Shown piece by piece: positions 24,430 through 32,904 of a DNA stretch of 33,078 nucleotides. The DNA is from Butyrivibrio proteoclasticus P6B7 (GTDB lineage: Bacteria; Bacillota; Clostridia; Lachnospirales; Lachnospiraceae), in assembly GCF_000622085.1 (NCBI RefSeq), contig NZ_JHWL01000034.1, forward strand, positions 1-33,078, read 5' to 3'. The notes beneath the pieces are model-generated. The model had not been told where the DNA came from, did not search any database, and saw only the letters and a list, made by a program, of their open reading frames with translations. Position 1 is the stretch's first letter. Every line of letters begins with the position of its first letter. The position numbers and the translations under genes are program-made.

Positions 24430-27400
24430 TTATTTGAAGTAGCGTACTCCAGACTCAAAGATCTTCAGATCCTGTTCTCCGAAGATGTTCATGGCAACGC
24501 CGTCGCCTCTACGCTCTGAGTGAGCCATCTTACCAAGGCATCTTCCGTCTGGTGAAAGGATACCCTCAACTGCTCTGTAGGAGCCGTTGATGTTCCACTC
24601 ATCATCCATAGTTACGTTGCCCTCAAGGTCGCAGTACTGTGTTGCGATCTGGCCGTTGGCAAAGAGGTTATCAAGAACCTCCTTAGGTGCAACGAATCTT
24701 CCTTCACCGTGGGAAGCTGGGTTAGTGTAAACTCCGCCAAGCTGTGCTCCTGAAAGCCAAGGTGAATTATTGGATACAACCTTGATGTATGCCATCTTGG
24801 AAATGTGGCGTCCGATTGTATTAAATGTAAGTGTAGGTGAGTTCTCGTCCTGTCCTGTGATCTTGCCGTTTGGTACAAGGCCCAGCTTGATCATAGCCTG
24901 GAATCCGTTACAGATACCAAGTGCAAGACCGTCTCTATTCTGAAGGAGGTCGTCAACTGCCTCTTTAATTGCTGCGTTCTGGAAGGCTGTTGCGAAGAAC
25001 TTAGCACTTCCGTCTGGCTCATCACCTGCTGAGAATCCGCCAGGGAACATGATGATCTGTGCGCCCCCAATAGCCTTCTTAAACTCTGCAACTGACTCTT
25101 CAATGTCTGCTGCGTTTCTATTCTTGAAGATCTTGATGTTCACATCAGCGCCTGCTCTTCTGAAGGCCTCTGCTGAGTCGTACTCGCAGTTACTGCCTGG
25201 GAATACAGGGATAAATACTGTAGGCTTAGCCACCTTGTTCTTGCAAACATAGATCTCTTTTGCCTCATAGAGAGGTGACTCTACAGACTCTGTGCTATCT
25301 CCTACCTTAGAAGCGAATACCTTTTCAAGGGTACCCTTCCAGGATAAAAGAGCTTCCTCTGTAGAAACCTTATTTCCTGCGAACTCAAATTCTTTGTTAT
25401 CAGTAACTTCACCGATTTCTCTTGCGCCTGCTACCTTAAGAGCCTCTGAAAGGTCAGATGCCTTAACCTCTGCAACGATGTCAGCTGTTGCATTCTTAAA
25501 GAGTTCCTCAGCTGCAAGGCTGTCAGCGAACTTAACTCCAAGGCCGTTACCAAAGCTCATCTTAGCTACTGCTGCAGCGATTCCGTGGCTATCAAGAGCG
25601 TAAGCTGATACAATGGCGCCCTTTCTCATAAGCTCTGTAATCTGGCTGTAAAGTGCCATAACCTTCTCGTAATCTGGAAGATCGTACTCATCCTTAGCAA
25701 TTGAGAACTGTACGAGCTTGTTGCCTGCGCTCTTAAGCTCTGGTGTTACTACATCTGAAAGCTTAGCAACATCTACTGCGAAGGAAACAAGAGTAGGTGG
25801 TACGTTTATCTCATTGAAGGAACCTGACATGGAGTCCTTACCACCGATTGATGCGATTCCAAATTTCATCTGGGCATCAAAAGCACCGAGAAGTGCTGTG
25901 AAAGGCTGGCTCCATCTTGTAGGATCCTCAGTCATTCTCTTAAAGTATTCCTGGAAGGTGAAGTGAAGGTTCTTGTAATCACCACCAGTTGCTACGATTC
26001 TGGCTACAGACTCTGTTACAGCATAGGCTGCTCCGTGGTATGGGCTCCAGCTTGAAAGATATGGATCGAAGCCGTAGGACATCATAGTTACTGTGTCTGA
26101 CTTACCCTTAAGTACTGGAAGCTTAGCAACCATTGCCTGAGTCTCTGTAAGCTGGTACTTACCACCGTAAGGCATGAGAACTGAACTTGCTCCGATTGAG
26201 GAGTCGAACATCTCAACAAGGCCTTTCTGTGAGCATACATTCAGGTCCTTAAGTTCTGCCTTGAAGGCTTCCTTAGCATCGCCCTTTGAAAGAGCTTCTT
26301 TTACCTTATCTGAAGCGATTTGGTTGAAGTAGTTATATTCCTTGGCAGGAATCTCAACCTTAACAGTTGTCTCCTGGTGTGCTCCGTTTGTATCAAGGAA
26401 GGCTCTCTTAAGATCTACAATCTTCTTGCCTCTCCAGTTAAGTACAAGTCTTGGCTCCTTGGTTACTACAGCAACCTTAACTGCCTCAAGGTTCTCTTCT
26501 GCTGCATAGTCAAGGAACTTATCTGCATCCTTAGGTGCAACTACAACTGCCATTCTCTCCTGGGACTCAGAGATTGCAAGCTCTGTTCCGTCGAGACCTG
26601 CATACTTCTTAGGAACAAGATCAAGGTTGATATCAAGTCCGTCTGCAAGCTCACCGATGGCAACTGAAACTCCGCCGGCACCAAAGTCGTTACATTTCTT
26701 AATAAGCTCACTTACTTCTTCTCTTCTAAAGAGTCTCTGTAATTTACGCTCTGTAGGTGCGTTACCCTTCTGAACCTCAGCTCCGCAGCTTGTAAGGGAC
26801 TTGGAATCGTGAGCCTTGGAAGATCCTGTAGCTCCGCCGCATCCATCACGTCCTGTTCTTCCGCCAAGGAGGATTACGATATCACCTGGCTCTGGAGATT
26901 CTCTGATAACGTGTTCCTGTCTTGCTGCACCCATAACTGCGCCGATCTCCATTCTCTTAGCAACATAACCTGGGTGATAGATTTCTTTTACATAACCAGT
27001 TGCAAGGCCGATCTGGTTACCATATGAAGAATATCCTGCAGCAGCGCCTCTAACCAGCTTCTTCTGTGAAAGCTTACCCTTCATGGTCTCTGCAACAGGG
27101 ACTGTGGGGTCAGCTGCGCCAGTTACACGCATAGCCTGATATACATAGCCTCTTCCTGAAAGAGGATCTCTGATAGCACCACCAAGGCAAGTAGCAGCGC
27201 CACCAAATGGCTCGATCTCTGTAGGATGGTTGTGAGTCTCGTTCTTGAAGAACACAAGCCAGTTCTCAGTCTTAGGGCCGTTGCCGTAGTCAACTTCTAC
27301 AGGCACAACAACTGTGCAGGCGTTGTTCTCTTCAGATACTTCCATATCTGTGAGCTTGCCATCCTTCTTAAGCTTCTTCATTCCCATAAGAGCGATGTCC

Positions 27401-28236
27401 ATAAGGGAGATGAATTTCTCTTTCTTCTTATCATCTGTTGTGTAAAGAGCATCTCTTGCTGCGAGGTACTCGTTGTAGGTCTTTTCAATAGGAGCCTTGT
27501 AGAAGCCATCTTCGAACTCGATCTCTTTAAGCTCTGTTCCGAAGGTGGTGTGGCGGCAGTGGTCTGACCAGTAAGTATCAAGAACCTTGATCTCAGTCAT
27601 GGATGGGTCGCGCTTCTCATCATCATGGAAGTAGCTCTGGATCCACTTAAAGTCGTTGAAGGTCATGGCAAGGCCAAGAGACTCATAGAGCTCCTTAAGC
27701 TTGTCCTCTGCAAGATCCTTGAAGCCGTCGAAGATTATTACATCTGCTGGCTCATCAAATGTATCAATAAGAGTTTCTGGCTTGGTATCAGAAGCGATTC
27801 TTGAATCAACAGGGTTCATGGTGTAATCCTTGATCTTCTCTACCTCTTCATCTGATACGTTACCGATAAGCATGTAGGTAACTGCAGTCTTGATGACTGG
27901 CTCCTCGTCACCTTTTATAAAACGTACGCACTGAACTGCTGAATCAGCTCTCTGATCGAACTGTCCAGGAAGTGCCTCGATGCTAAATACCTTGGCATTT
28001 GCAGGTACTTCAATTTCCTCTCTATAAAGGATATCAACTGGGGGCTCTGAAAAGACTGTCTTGCATGCCTTCTCAAAGACTTCGTCAGAAACGTTCTGAA
28101 CATCATAGCGGATAAAGATGCGGACATCGTCAACGCTCTTAATTCCAAGATATCCTGAAATTTCTGCTTTAAGTTCCTTTGCCTTGCCTGCAAAGGATGG
28201 CTTTTTCTCCACGTAGATACGTCTTACACTGCTCAT
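24430..28236 (-). CDS. purL: Phosphoribosylformylglycinamidine synthase, single chain
   Basis: This 1268-residue enzyme converts FGAR, ATP and glutamine to FGAM in purine synthesis, with synthetase and glutaminase parts fused in one chain instead of separate PurS/PurQ/PurL. The early part has a PurS-like domain (about 1-150), then the linker with LDTYWSDHCRHTTF, two synthetase halves (KNETHNHPTEIEPFGGAATCLGG; GKDSMSGSFNEI), and a C-terminal class I glutaminase (FIPVFPGSNCEYD, nucleophile Cys in LGICNGFQAM, and SHGEGRF). The start is supported by GAGGAG 8 nt upstream. The short 5' region has a small palindrome, AGCTAT-AA-ATAGCT (28273-28286), but no purine riboswitch was seen. Confidence 0.97.
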   Translation of the reverse strand: MSSVRRIYVEKKPSFAGKAKELKAEISGYLGIKSVDDVRIFIRYDVQNVSDEVFEKACKTVFSEPPVDILYREEIEVPANAKVFSIEALPGQFDQRADSAVQCVRFIKGDEEPVIKTAVTYMLIGNVSDEEVEKIKDYTMNPVDSRIASDTKPETLIDTFDEPADVIIFDGFKDLAEDKLKELYESLGLAMTFNDFKWIQSYFHDDEKRDPSMTEIKVLDTYWSDHCRHTTFGTELKEIEFEDGFYKAPIEKTYNEYLAARDALYTTDDKKKEKFISLMDIALMGMKKLKKDGKLTDMEVSEENNACTVVVPVEVDYGNGPKTENWLVFFKNETHNHPTEIEPFGGAATCLGGAIRDPLSGRGYVYQAMRVTGAADPTVPVAETMKGKLSQKKLVRGAAAGYSSYGNQIGLATGYVKEIYHPGYVAKRMEIGAVMGAARQEHVIRESPEPGDIVILLGGRTGRDGCGGATGSSKAHDSKSLTSCGAEVQKGNAPTERKLQRLFRREEVSELIKKCNDFGAGGVSVAIGELADGLDINLDLVPKKYAGLDGTELAISESQERMAVVVAPKDADKFLDYAAEENLEAVKVAVVTKEPRLVLNWRGKKIVDLKRAFLDTNGAHQETTVKVEIPAKEYNYFNQIASDKVKEALSKGDAKEAFKAELKDLNVCSQKGLVEMFDSSIGASSVLMPYGGKYQLTETQAMVAKLPVLKGKSDTVTMMSYGFDPYLSSWSPYHGAAYAVTESVARIVATGGDYKNLHFTFQEYFKRMTEDPTRWSQPFTALLGAFDAQMKFGIASIGGKDSMSGSFNEINVPPTLVSFAVDVAKLSDVVTPELKSAGNKLVQFSIAKDEYDLPDYEKVMALYSQITELMRKGAIVSAYALDSHGIAAAVAKMSFGNGLGVKFADSLAAEELFKNATADIVAEVKASDLSEALKVAGAREIGEVTDNKEFEFAGNKVSTEEALLSWKGTLEKVFASKVGDSTESVESPLYEAKEIYVCKNKVAKPTVFIPVFPGSNCEYDSAEAFRRAGADVNIKIFKNRNAADIEESVAEFKKAIGGAQIIMFPGGFSAGDEPDGSAKFFATAFQNAAIKEAVDDLLQNRDGLALGICNGFQAMIKLGLVPNGKITGQDENSPTLTFNTIGRHISKMAYIKVVSNNSPWLSGAQLGGVYTNPASHGEGRFVAPKEVLDNLFANGQIATQYCDLEGNVTMDDEWNINGSYRAVEGILSPDGRCLGKMAHSERRGDGVAMNIFGEQDLKIFESGVRYFK

Positions 28237-28297
28237 AATATCTCCTCATTTCTTAAAATATATATGGTACAAAGCTATAAATAGCTAAGTGCTCTAC

Positions 28298-28329
28298 AAA
28301 AAAGGTACCTAAGAAATATCTTAAGCACC
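28298..28329 (-). terminator. Terminator overlapping the TetR stop codon
   Basis: On the minus strand GGTGCTTAAG pairs with CTTAGGTACC (10 bp with two G-T pairs) around ATATTT, followed by TTTTTT. The first arm contains the last two codons and the TAA stop of the TetR gene, so coding and termination signals overlap. It separates tetR from purL. Confidence 0.82.
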
Positions 28330-28917
28330 TTCATCATCGGGGACTAATCCCTCTAAAACATACATTAATTCTCTATCGATAGCGTCCTCGGAAATGCCAA
28401 TAGTTTTGGAAGAAATCTTGAGACCTTCCACAACGTACATAAGATTACGCGCACATCCCAACGGATTTTCGCAATAGAATTCGCCAGTCTGAACGCCATT
28501 TTCGATGAGCTTTTCAACAATTCTAACGGCTGTATCAAATTGATTTTTAAGTGGATTATCTTTTGCCGATACTTTATGAACGGAAAAGTATTCATATGTA
28601 GCGACAGTGAGATTGTTTTTCTTTCTGAGAATTTCTTTTTTCTGCTCTTTAAGGAAAAGAGCTAACATATCTCCGGCAGAGGCTTCGCCAGAAAGGGCGG
28701 CTCCAATAGCCTCGTCGTCATCTGTGGTTACATCATCGGATAAAACAGCTAGAAATAGCTCTTCTGTACTGGAAAAATAAAGATAAAGACCCCCACGACT
28801 GATGTCACAGGCATCTACAATGTCCTTCATAGTTACGTTCTTATAACCTTTTTCGGAAAAAACTGTCCTTGCTTTATCAAGGATGTATTTCTTCTTCTGT
28901 TCGGACTTCTCTCCCAT
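28321..28917 (-). CDS. TetR/AcrR-family transcriptional regulator
   Basis: The 198-residue protein has a typical TetR N-terminal DNA-binding domain: KKYILDKARTVFSEKGYKNV, TMKDIVDACDISRGGLYLYF (recognition helix SRGGLYLYF), and SSTEELFLAVL. The C-terminal ligand domain is not assigned. The gene is 46 nt downstream of a small hypothetical gene and shares its direction, so they may be one transcript. A palindrome in that upstream promoter could be its operator. Ligand and target genes are unknown. The ribosome binding site is GGGGAAAG. Confidence 0.93.
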   Translation of the reverse strand: MGEKSEQKKKYILDKARTVFSEKGYKNVTMKDIVDACDISRGGLYLYFSSTEELFLAVLSDDVTTDDDEAIGAALSGEASAGDMLALFLKEQKKEILRKKNNLTVATYEYFSVHKVSAKDNPLKNQFDTAVRIVEKLIENGVQTGEFYCENPLGCARNLMYVVEGLKISSKTIGISEDAIDRELMYVLEGLVPDDEGA

Positions 28918-28963
28918 TAAACTTTCCCCATTAAACAGTTGATTAGTTGCAATATCTCAAAAC

Positions 28964-29449
28964 TCAAGCCAGCGGATGTGTATCTTCCTGTCCCCAGAAT
29001 CTGCATAACTCGTCCATCTTGTTAACTACCAGGTAAAGCACGCCATTATATACTCCCTCTGCCCAAACTGTTCCCTTGGTCATTCCTGAAAGTATATATT
29101 TGGAAAGAATACCAGCCAGATCGTCCATGTGTCTGATATCAGCGTCCTGGATAAAGGCTATCTCATCCTTGGCTGAATTGAGACGATTTCTGGTATATAC
29201 GTAGACATAGTTGCGATCTAAAAGATTAGTTGTCTGAGCGGCCTTAACGAAAGCAAGCAAATTAGCATCGTATACCGGGAATGGCATAGACTTAAGATCG
29301 CTACTGTTGTAGCTCTGGGCCACTTCCTGCTTGGCATTATCTTTAAGCCATCTTAAATAAGGAGTAATCTTAAGAAGTTCTGGACGATATCTTGAAACGA
29401 TATCCTCAACACTGTTCTCATTGACATTGTTGTCATTTTCTATACTCAT
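28964..29449 (-). CDS. Conserved hypothetical protein (possibly DUF6508-like)
   Basis: The 161-residue protein has no signal peptide or membrane helix. It starts with an acidic, Asn-rich tail of about 15 residues, then YRPELLKITPYLRWL, and ends with a YILSGMTKGTVWAEGVYNGV segment followed by LYLVVNKMDEL. This ending resembles the DUF6508 family, though the match was made by eye and is weak. The start at 29449 is chosen because AAGGAG lies 9 nt upstream; the longer frame adds 39 codons that read through the promoter leader. It has a clear promoter of its own and is probably co-transcribed with the TetR gene. The function is unknown. Confidence 0.65.
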   Translation of the reverse strand: MSIENDNNVNENSVEDIVSRYRPELLKITPYLRWLKDNAKQEVAQSYNSSDLKSMPFPVYDANLLAFVKAAQTTNLLDRNYVYVYTRNRLNSAKDEIAFIQDADIRHMDDLAGILSKYILSGMTKGTVWAEGVYNGVLYLVVNKMDELCRFWGQEDTHPLA

Positions 29450-29530
29450 GGAAAGTCGCTCCTTGTCTGGCTTGCAGCCTTTTAAACAAACAAACTGACA
29501 CAACTTTTGAACTCCTGAAAGTTCATTGAC

Positions 29531-29559
29531 ATTATAACAAGACCGTCTTGAATTGTACA
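29531..29559 (-). promoter_or_regulatory. Promoter with a 13-bp palindromic operator candidate in its spacer
   Basis: On the minus strand TGTACA (29554-29559) and a perfect TATAAT (29531-29536) are 17 bp apart. Within the spacer lies the perfect palindrome CAAGAC-C-GTCTTG (29538-29550). A repressor bound there would block RNA polymerase directly. The first gene downstream is the hypothetical protein, then the TetR regulator, which makes self-regulation by TetR a natural guess. Confidence 0.65.
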
Positions 29560-29564
29560 GATAC

Positions 29565-29596
29565 AAAAAAGAAGAATCCTAAAAAGGATTCTTCTT
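29565..29596 (-). terminator. Terminator of the zinc-ribbon gene
   Basis: On the minus strand AAGAAGAATCC pairs with GGATTCTTCTT around a short T-rich loop and runs into TTTTTT. It lies just after the stop codon of the zinc-ribbon gene and directly in front of the next promoter. Confidence 0.92.
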
Positions 29597-29601
29597 AATA
29601 A

Positions 29602-30243
29602 TTACTGTAAGTTTGGATTAGTACCACCGTACACATTGTTGTTAGCTGGCTGCTGAACAGGAGCTGTTCCTGCGGCAGGCTGCTGAACATAATAGTTATT
29701 GTTAACAGTGTAAGAACCATTTGGATTCATGCCATTGTTAACTGGTGGAACATAACCTGTGTTCTGTGACTCGCCCTGGCAAAGCATTAATATGCCGGCA
29801 ATAAGGCTTACGAAAAGCAATGTGCAAACCTTAAATGCTGTAGAAATAGGCTCGCCTCTCTTAACCTTATTGAAATAAACAACAGTCATTGGAATCTTCC
29901 ACGCAAGTGGAATAAGGTAACAAAAGCCACCAAATACGCAACCAACGATCATAAGAATCTTAATAGCTGTAGTCATGCCATCATCCTGACGTGCTGGTGC
30001 ATATGCATTGTACTGTGGCTGGTAAGCTGGCTGATACTGAACAGTAGGCTGTACTGGCTGATAAGCTGGTGCTGGTGCAGGTACTGGTGCTGGCTGTGCA
30101 GCGTATGCACCGTTATTAACAACGTCTCCTGAATATACAGGTGCTGCCTGCTGTGTGTTCTGTGAAGCAAGAGCTGTGCCGCAGTTAGGGCAGAATGTTG
30201 CTCCGTCTACTACTTCGAATCCGCAATTTGGACAATTTGCCAT
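29602..30243 (-). CDS. Zinc-ribbon membrane protein with Pro/Gln/Tyr-rich linker
   Basis: The 213-residue protein begins with a zinc ribbon: CPNC at 4-7 and CPNC at 18-21. A flexible Ala/Pro/Gln/Tyr-rich linker (about 25-85, with repeats such as PAPAPAY and YQPAYQPQY) leads to two membrane helices (about 91-112 and 135-155), then an Asn/Gln/Pro-rich tail. This zinc_ribbon_2-plus-membrane plan is common in Clostridia, where its role is unknown; a membrane-tethered scaffold or sensor is possible. It stands between two terminators as a single gene. The ribosome binding site is GGAGGAG. Confidence 0.8.
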   Translation of the reverse strand: MANCPNCGFEVVDGATFCPNCGTALASQNTQQAAPVYSGDVVNNGAYAAQPAPVPAPAPAYQPVQPTVQYQPAYQPQYNAYAPARQDDGMTTAIKILMIVGCVFGGFCYLIPLAWKIPMTVVYFNKVKRGEPISTAFKVCTLLFVSLIAGILMLCQGESQNTGYVPPVNNGMNPNGSYTVNNNYYVQQPAAGTAPVQQPANNNVYGGTNPNLQ

Positions 30244-30345
30244 TTTATTTCTCCTCCTAGGACTATATATTCCCCTTCAACTTTAATTACAAAAAACAAC
30301 CTTTGAAATTGTATCATATATGCCACAAAAATCTAGCACTTTTTT

Positions 30346-30415
30346 GTAAAAAAATTGTAACCATTCACACTTTTTGTTTTACGCTCTGGCTCTGCCTCTG
30401 GTGTGGATGGTTACA
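30346..30415 (-). terminator. Long-stem terminator of the nucleoside hydrolase gene
   Basis: On the minus strand TGTAACCATCCACAC pairs with GTGTGAATGGTTACA (15 bp, one mismatch) around a 30-nt loop, followed by ATTTTTTTAC. It begins 5 nt after the nucleoside hydrolase stop codon. In the plus direction the mismatch becomes a G-U pair, but no T run follows. Confidence 0.85.
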
Positions 30416-30420
30416 GTTAT

Positions 30421-31341
30421 TTACAATTCAACTACTTTAGCTCTTTTATCAGGGGCTGGGAAAGGCTCCGTAAAGAGCTCCAGCTTAGCAATAAAATCTT
30501 CAAGAATATATCTTGAATCCACATCGGTATAGATGCGGATCATTGGATTGTCATTGCAAACCTCTGATGAGGTATCCTCTGCAACGTGGGGCGCCTTGGC
30601 CATGTGATAGTGACCGCACCCTGGATTGATGGCGATAGCTATAGCTGGCGAATCTCCCAGTGACCAGCTCTCTCCCTGGGTCCAGGCTCCGCCCTCAGAC
30701 ATGTTGTAGTCTGCCATGTTCTGGAACAGGTGCTGGCCAATCTTTCCGCAGGGCCTTATGCGCCTCTGGATTTCTGCAAGGCCGATGTTAACTGTGATAT
30801 ATACATGAGATGGAACCAGCCAAAGATCTATGCCGCTACTAAGAACGAAGTTCGCTGCAGGAATATCATTAACAGAATTAAACTCTGTGAAAGGTGCGCT
30901 GCATGGGGCTTCTCCGTGGGTTCCAATCCAAATGACAGTGATCTTATCCTTAATTGTTGGGTCTGTCTCAATAGCCTTGGCTACGTTGGTTATAGCTCCC
31001 TGACACAGGATAAAGAGCTTGTGAGAATCCTCACGGTGCGCCTCTTCAATAATAAAGCGTGCTGCTTCAGAAACCTCAGAATCTTCAGAAAGAGGACCTC
31101 TTTGTCCCTTATATATAGGAACCTTTACGTCCATGGCCTTAAGAATTGTTTCAATCTCTTCATAGCTCTTTTCCATGGAACCAGGAGCCTTGAAGTGCTC
31201 AGCTACGATGCCCTTCACAATAAGCTTAGGGCTTAGAAGTGCGTGGACTATGGCAAAGGGATCGTCTGCTTCGCAGGCGGCGTCTGTGTCCACGATAACT
31301 CTTACTTTCTTAAAATCCGATACATCAAATTCAATCCCCAT
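30421..31341 (-). CDS. Inosine-uridine-type nucleoside hydrolase
   Basis: The 306-residue protein fits the IUNH nucleoside hydrolase family. The N-terminal calcium-binding aspartate cluster is VIVDTDAACEADDPFAI (D18, D20, D26, D27), a variant of DTDxGxDD with an inserted Ala-Cys-Glu. Later segments (LFILCQGAITNVAKAI, KITVIWIGTHGE, EFNSVNDIPAANFVLSSGI) match the family core. It should split N-glycosidic bonds of ribonucleosides for salvage, though the unusual DTDAACEADD motif points to a divergent branch with unknown base preference. The start has GGGAGA upstream. The next gene upstream is a decayed transporter gene. Confidence 0.82.
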   Translation of the reverse strand: MGIEFDVSDFKKVRVIVDTDAACEADDPFAIVHALLSPKLIVKGIVAEHFKAPGSMEKSYEEIETILKAMDVKVPIYKGQRGPLSEDSEVSEAARFIIEEAHREDSHKLFILCQGAITNVAKAIETDPTIKDKITVIWIGTHGEAPCSAPFTEFNSVNDIPAANFVLSSGIDLWLVPSHVYITVNIGLAEIQRRIRPCGKIGQHLFQNMADYNMSEGGAWTQGESWSLGDSPAIAIAINPGCGHYHMAKAPHVAEDTSSEVCNDNPMIRIYTDVDSRYILEDFIAKLELFTEPFPAPDKRAKVVEL

Positions 31342-31364
31342 TTTGTCTTCTCCCTGTTGTTAGT

Positions 31365-31463
31365 ATTGTGCTTGTGATCTGAGTTCTTGCCGGTTCTTGC
31401 ATTGTAGCTTGTAATCTGAGTTCTTGCCGGTTCATACGTTATAGCGTGTGATATCTCTGATCC
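31365..31463. repeat. ~37-bp tandem repeat overlapping a pseudogene 3' end
   Basis: Two close copies (31365-31400, 36 bp; 31401-31437, 37 bp) share ATCTGAGTTCTTGCCGGTTC, and a third, more diverged unit (31438 to about 31463) covers the last codons of the ATPase-like pseudogene. The gene's 3' end appears to have been copied downstream. The repeat fills the gap up to the nucleoside hydrolase gene. Confidence 0.75.
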
Positions 31464-31917
31464 TGATGGTGAGGACGTTGAGGCCAAGAAGGTTCTTGTA
31501 CTGCATGTCCTTGGCAATATCCCTGATCATGCGGATTCCCATGTTGCCTATCTTCTCCTCTGAGTCAAGAATTGATGCTCTCTCCAGAGGATCAAAGGCT
31601 TTGCAGTTGTCCTTGATGCGAAGGATTATGTCCCCATCCTTGTGTATAACCTTGATATCTATATTATGACCTTTGTTATCCTCAGTAAAGCCGTGTTTAA
31701 CAACATACACCATTAAGGATGTTGGCGATGTAAAGGCCGTTCATCTGAAGCCTTGGAATGAGAAGGATTGCAAAAAGAACTACGAAGCCCGCGCCATCCA
31801 TGAGAGGAAGGGCAACGGAGTAGTATTTCTTCTGGGTGGCCTGGCCGTAGCAGGCGGAAGGAGTACCTGATAAGGCAAAAGTCTGAAATACTGCTTAGAA
31901 AGTAATTGATTTTTCAT
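31432..31917 (-). pseudogene. Decayed MATE-type transporter with C-terminal ATPase-like domain
   Basis: Three fragments in different frames line up on the minus strand. At the 5' end an ATG (31917) with a GGGGGA ribosome binding site starts MKNQLLSKQYFRLLPYQVL, typical of the N-terminus of Lachnospiraceae MATE-like proteins. In another frame follows CYGQATQKKYYSVALPLMDG, leading into AGFVVLFAILLIPRLQMNGL, a transmembrane piece of such a protein. A third frame gives VVKHGFTEDNKGHNIDIKV, IILRIKDNCKAFDP and GNMGIRMIRDIAKDM, the C-terminal half of a histidine-kinase-type ATPase domain often fused to these transporters. A full gene would be roughly five times longer, so most of it was lost by internal deletions. 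Confidence 0.7.
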
Positions 31918-31934
31918 ATATTTATCCCCCAATA

Positions 31935-31989
31935 TTTAAATCATATCATAAAAATGGTACAATGATTCCGATATAAGCACACCTTATAT
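31935..31989 (+). promoter_or_regulatory. lysR promoter and adjoining palindrome
   Basis: TTTAAA (31935-31940) and TACAAT (31958-31963) are 17 bp apart on the plus strand. Immediately downstream, at the expected transcript start, is a perfect inverted repeat ATATAAG-CACAC-CTTATAT (31971-31989), ending at the ribosome binding site. It could be an operator, or a 5'-terminal hairpin in the mRNA that limits ribosome access. The decayed transporter gene is divergent from here. Confidence 0.5.
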
Positions 31990-32000
31990 GGAGGAAGGTT

Positions 32001-32903
32001 ATGATAAGTAATCTTGAATACTACAAAGTCTTTTATTACGTCGGGAAGCATAAGAGCATCACTGAGGCGGCAAAAGAGCTATCTATCTCCCAGCCAGCCG
32101 TGAGCCAGTCAATTCATCAGTTGGAGAACACCCTGGGCTGTACTCTTTTCCAGAGAACCTCCCGTGGCATGAAGTTCACCAGTGAGGGAGCTCTTTTATA
32201 CAGATATGTGGAGAAGGGCTATGAACATATAGAAATTGGTGAAGAGCGCCTTAAGCAGCTCATGCACCTGGACGCCGGTGAAGTCAGAATCGGCGCCAGC
32301 GATATGACACTTAAATTCTTCCTGCTGCCTTACCTTGAGAAATTCCACGAACTGTACCCTGGAATCAAGGTTACAGTAACTAATGGACCTACGCCGGAGA
32401 CTATGACCTATCTTGCAGATGACAGAATTGACTTTGGCGTCATTTCTGGCCCTTTTGAAGAAAAGGAAGGATATAGTTCCTTTGCTGTGTCAGAGATTGA
32501 AGATGTTTTTGTGGCAGGAAGACGATTTATTCAGTATAAGAACCGAATGCTGGATTTCAGCAATCTGGAGCAGTTACCCTTAATTCTTCTTGAAGGCAAT
32601 TCCAGTACAAGAAGCTATATAGATTCTTTTCTGGTGTCTCATGACGTCCACATTCAACCTGAATTTGAGCTCTCAACCAGCGACATGATCGTACAGTTCG
32701 CCCTTCGTAATCTGGGCGTAGGCTGCGTTGTAAAGGACTTTGCCAAGGAATACTTGGACAGCGGCGTCCTCTTCGAACTCCGCTTCAACCAGATTATCCC
32801 TAAGCGAAAAATCTGCGTGATCACCAACAATTCGCGTCCCATATCCCTCGCTGCTTCGCGACTCTTGGAATTAATAAGAAGCACTGATGAATCAAAGAAT
32901 TAG
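32001..32903 (+). CDS. LysR-family transcriptional regulator
   Basis: The 300-residue protein has the LysR winged helix-turn-helix at the N-terminus (YYKVFYYVGKHKSITEAAKE, LSISQPAVSQSIHQLENTLG, LFQRTSRGMKFTSEG), then a linker helix and a two-lobed effector domain beginning at VRIGASDMTLKFFLLPYLE. LysR proteins often control a divergent neighbour. Here the divergent gene is the broken MATE-like transporter, so the regulator may have lost its local target. The effector is unknown. The ribosome binding site is GGAGGAAGG. Confidence 0.95.
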   Translation: MISNLEYYKVFYYVGKHKSITEAAKELSISQPAVSQSIHQLENTLGCTLFQRTSRGMKFTSEGALLYRYVEKGYEHIEIGEERLKQLMHLDAGEVRIGASDMTLKFFLLPYLEKFHELYPGIKVTVTNGPTPETMTYLADDRIDFGVISGPFEEKEGYSSFAVSEIEDVFVAGRRFIQYKNRMLDFSNLEQLPLILLEGNSSTRSYIDSFLVSHDVHIQPEFELSTSDMIVQFALRNLGVGCVVKDFAKEYLDSGVLFELRFNQIIPKRKICVITNNSRPISLAASRLLELIRSTDESKN

Positions 32904-32904
32904 G

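Noticed and set aside
28237..28297. Possible purine riboswitch upstream of purL
   Set aside because: Only about 60 nt lie between the terminator and the start codon, with a single 6-bp palindrome; no conserved purine aptamer pattern is seen.
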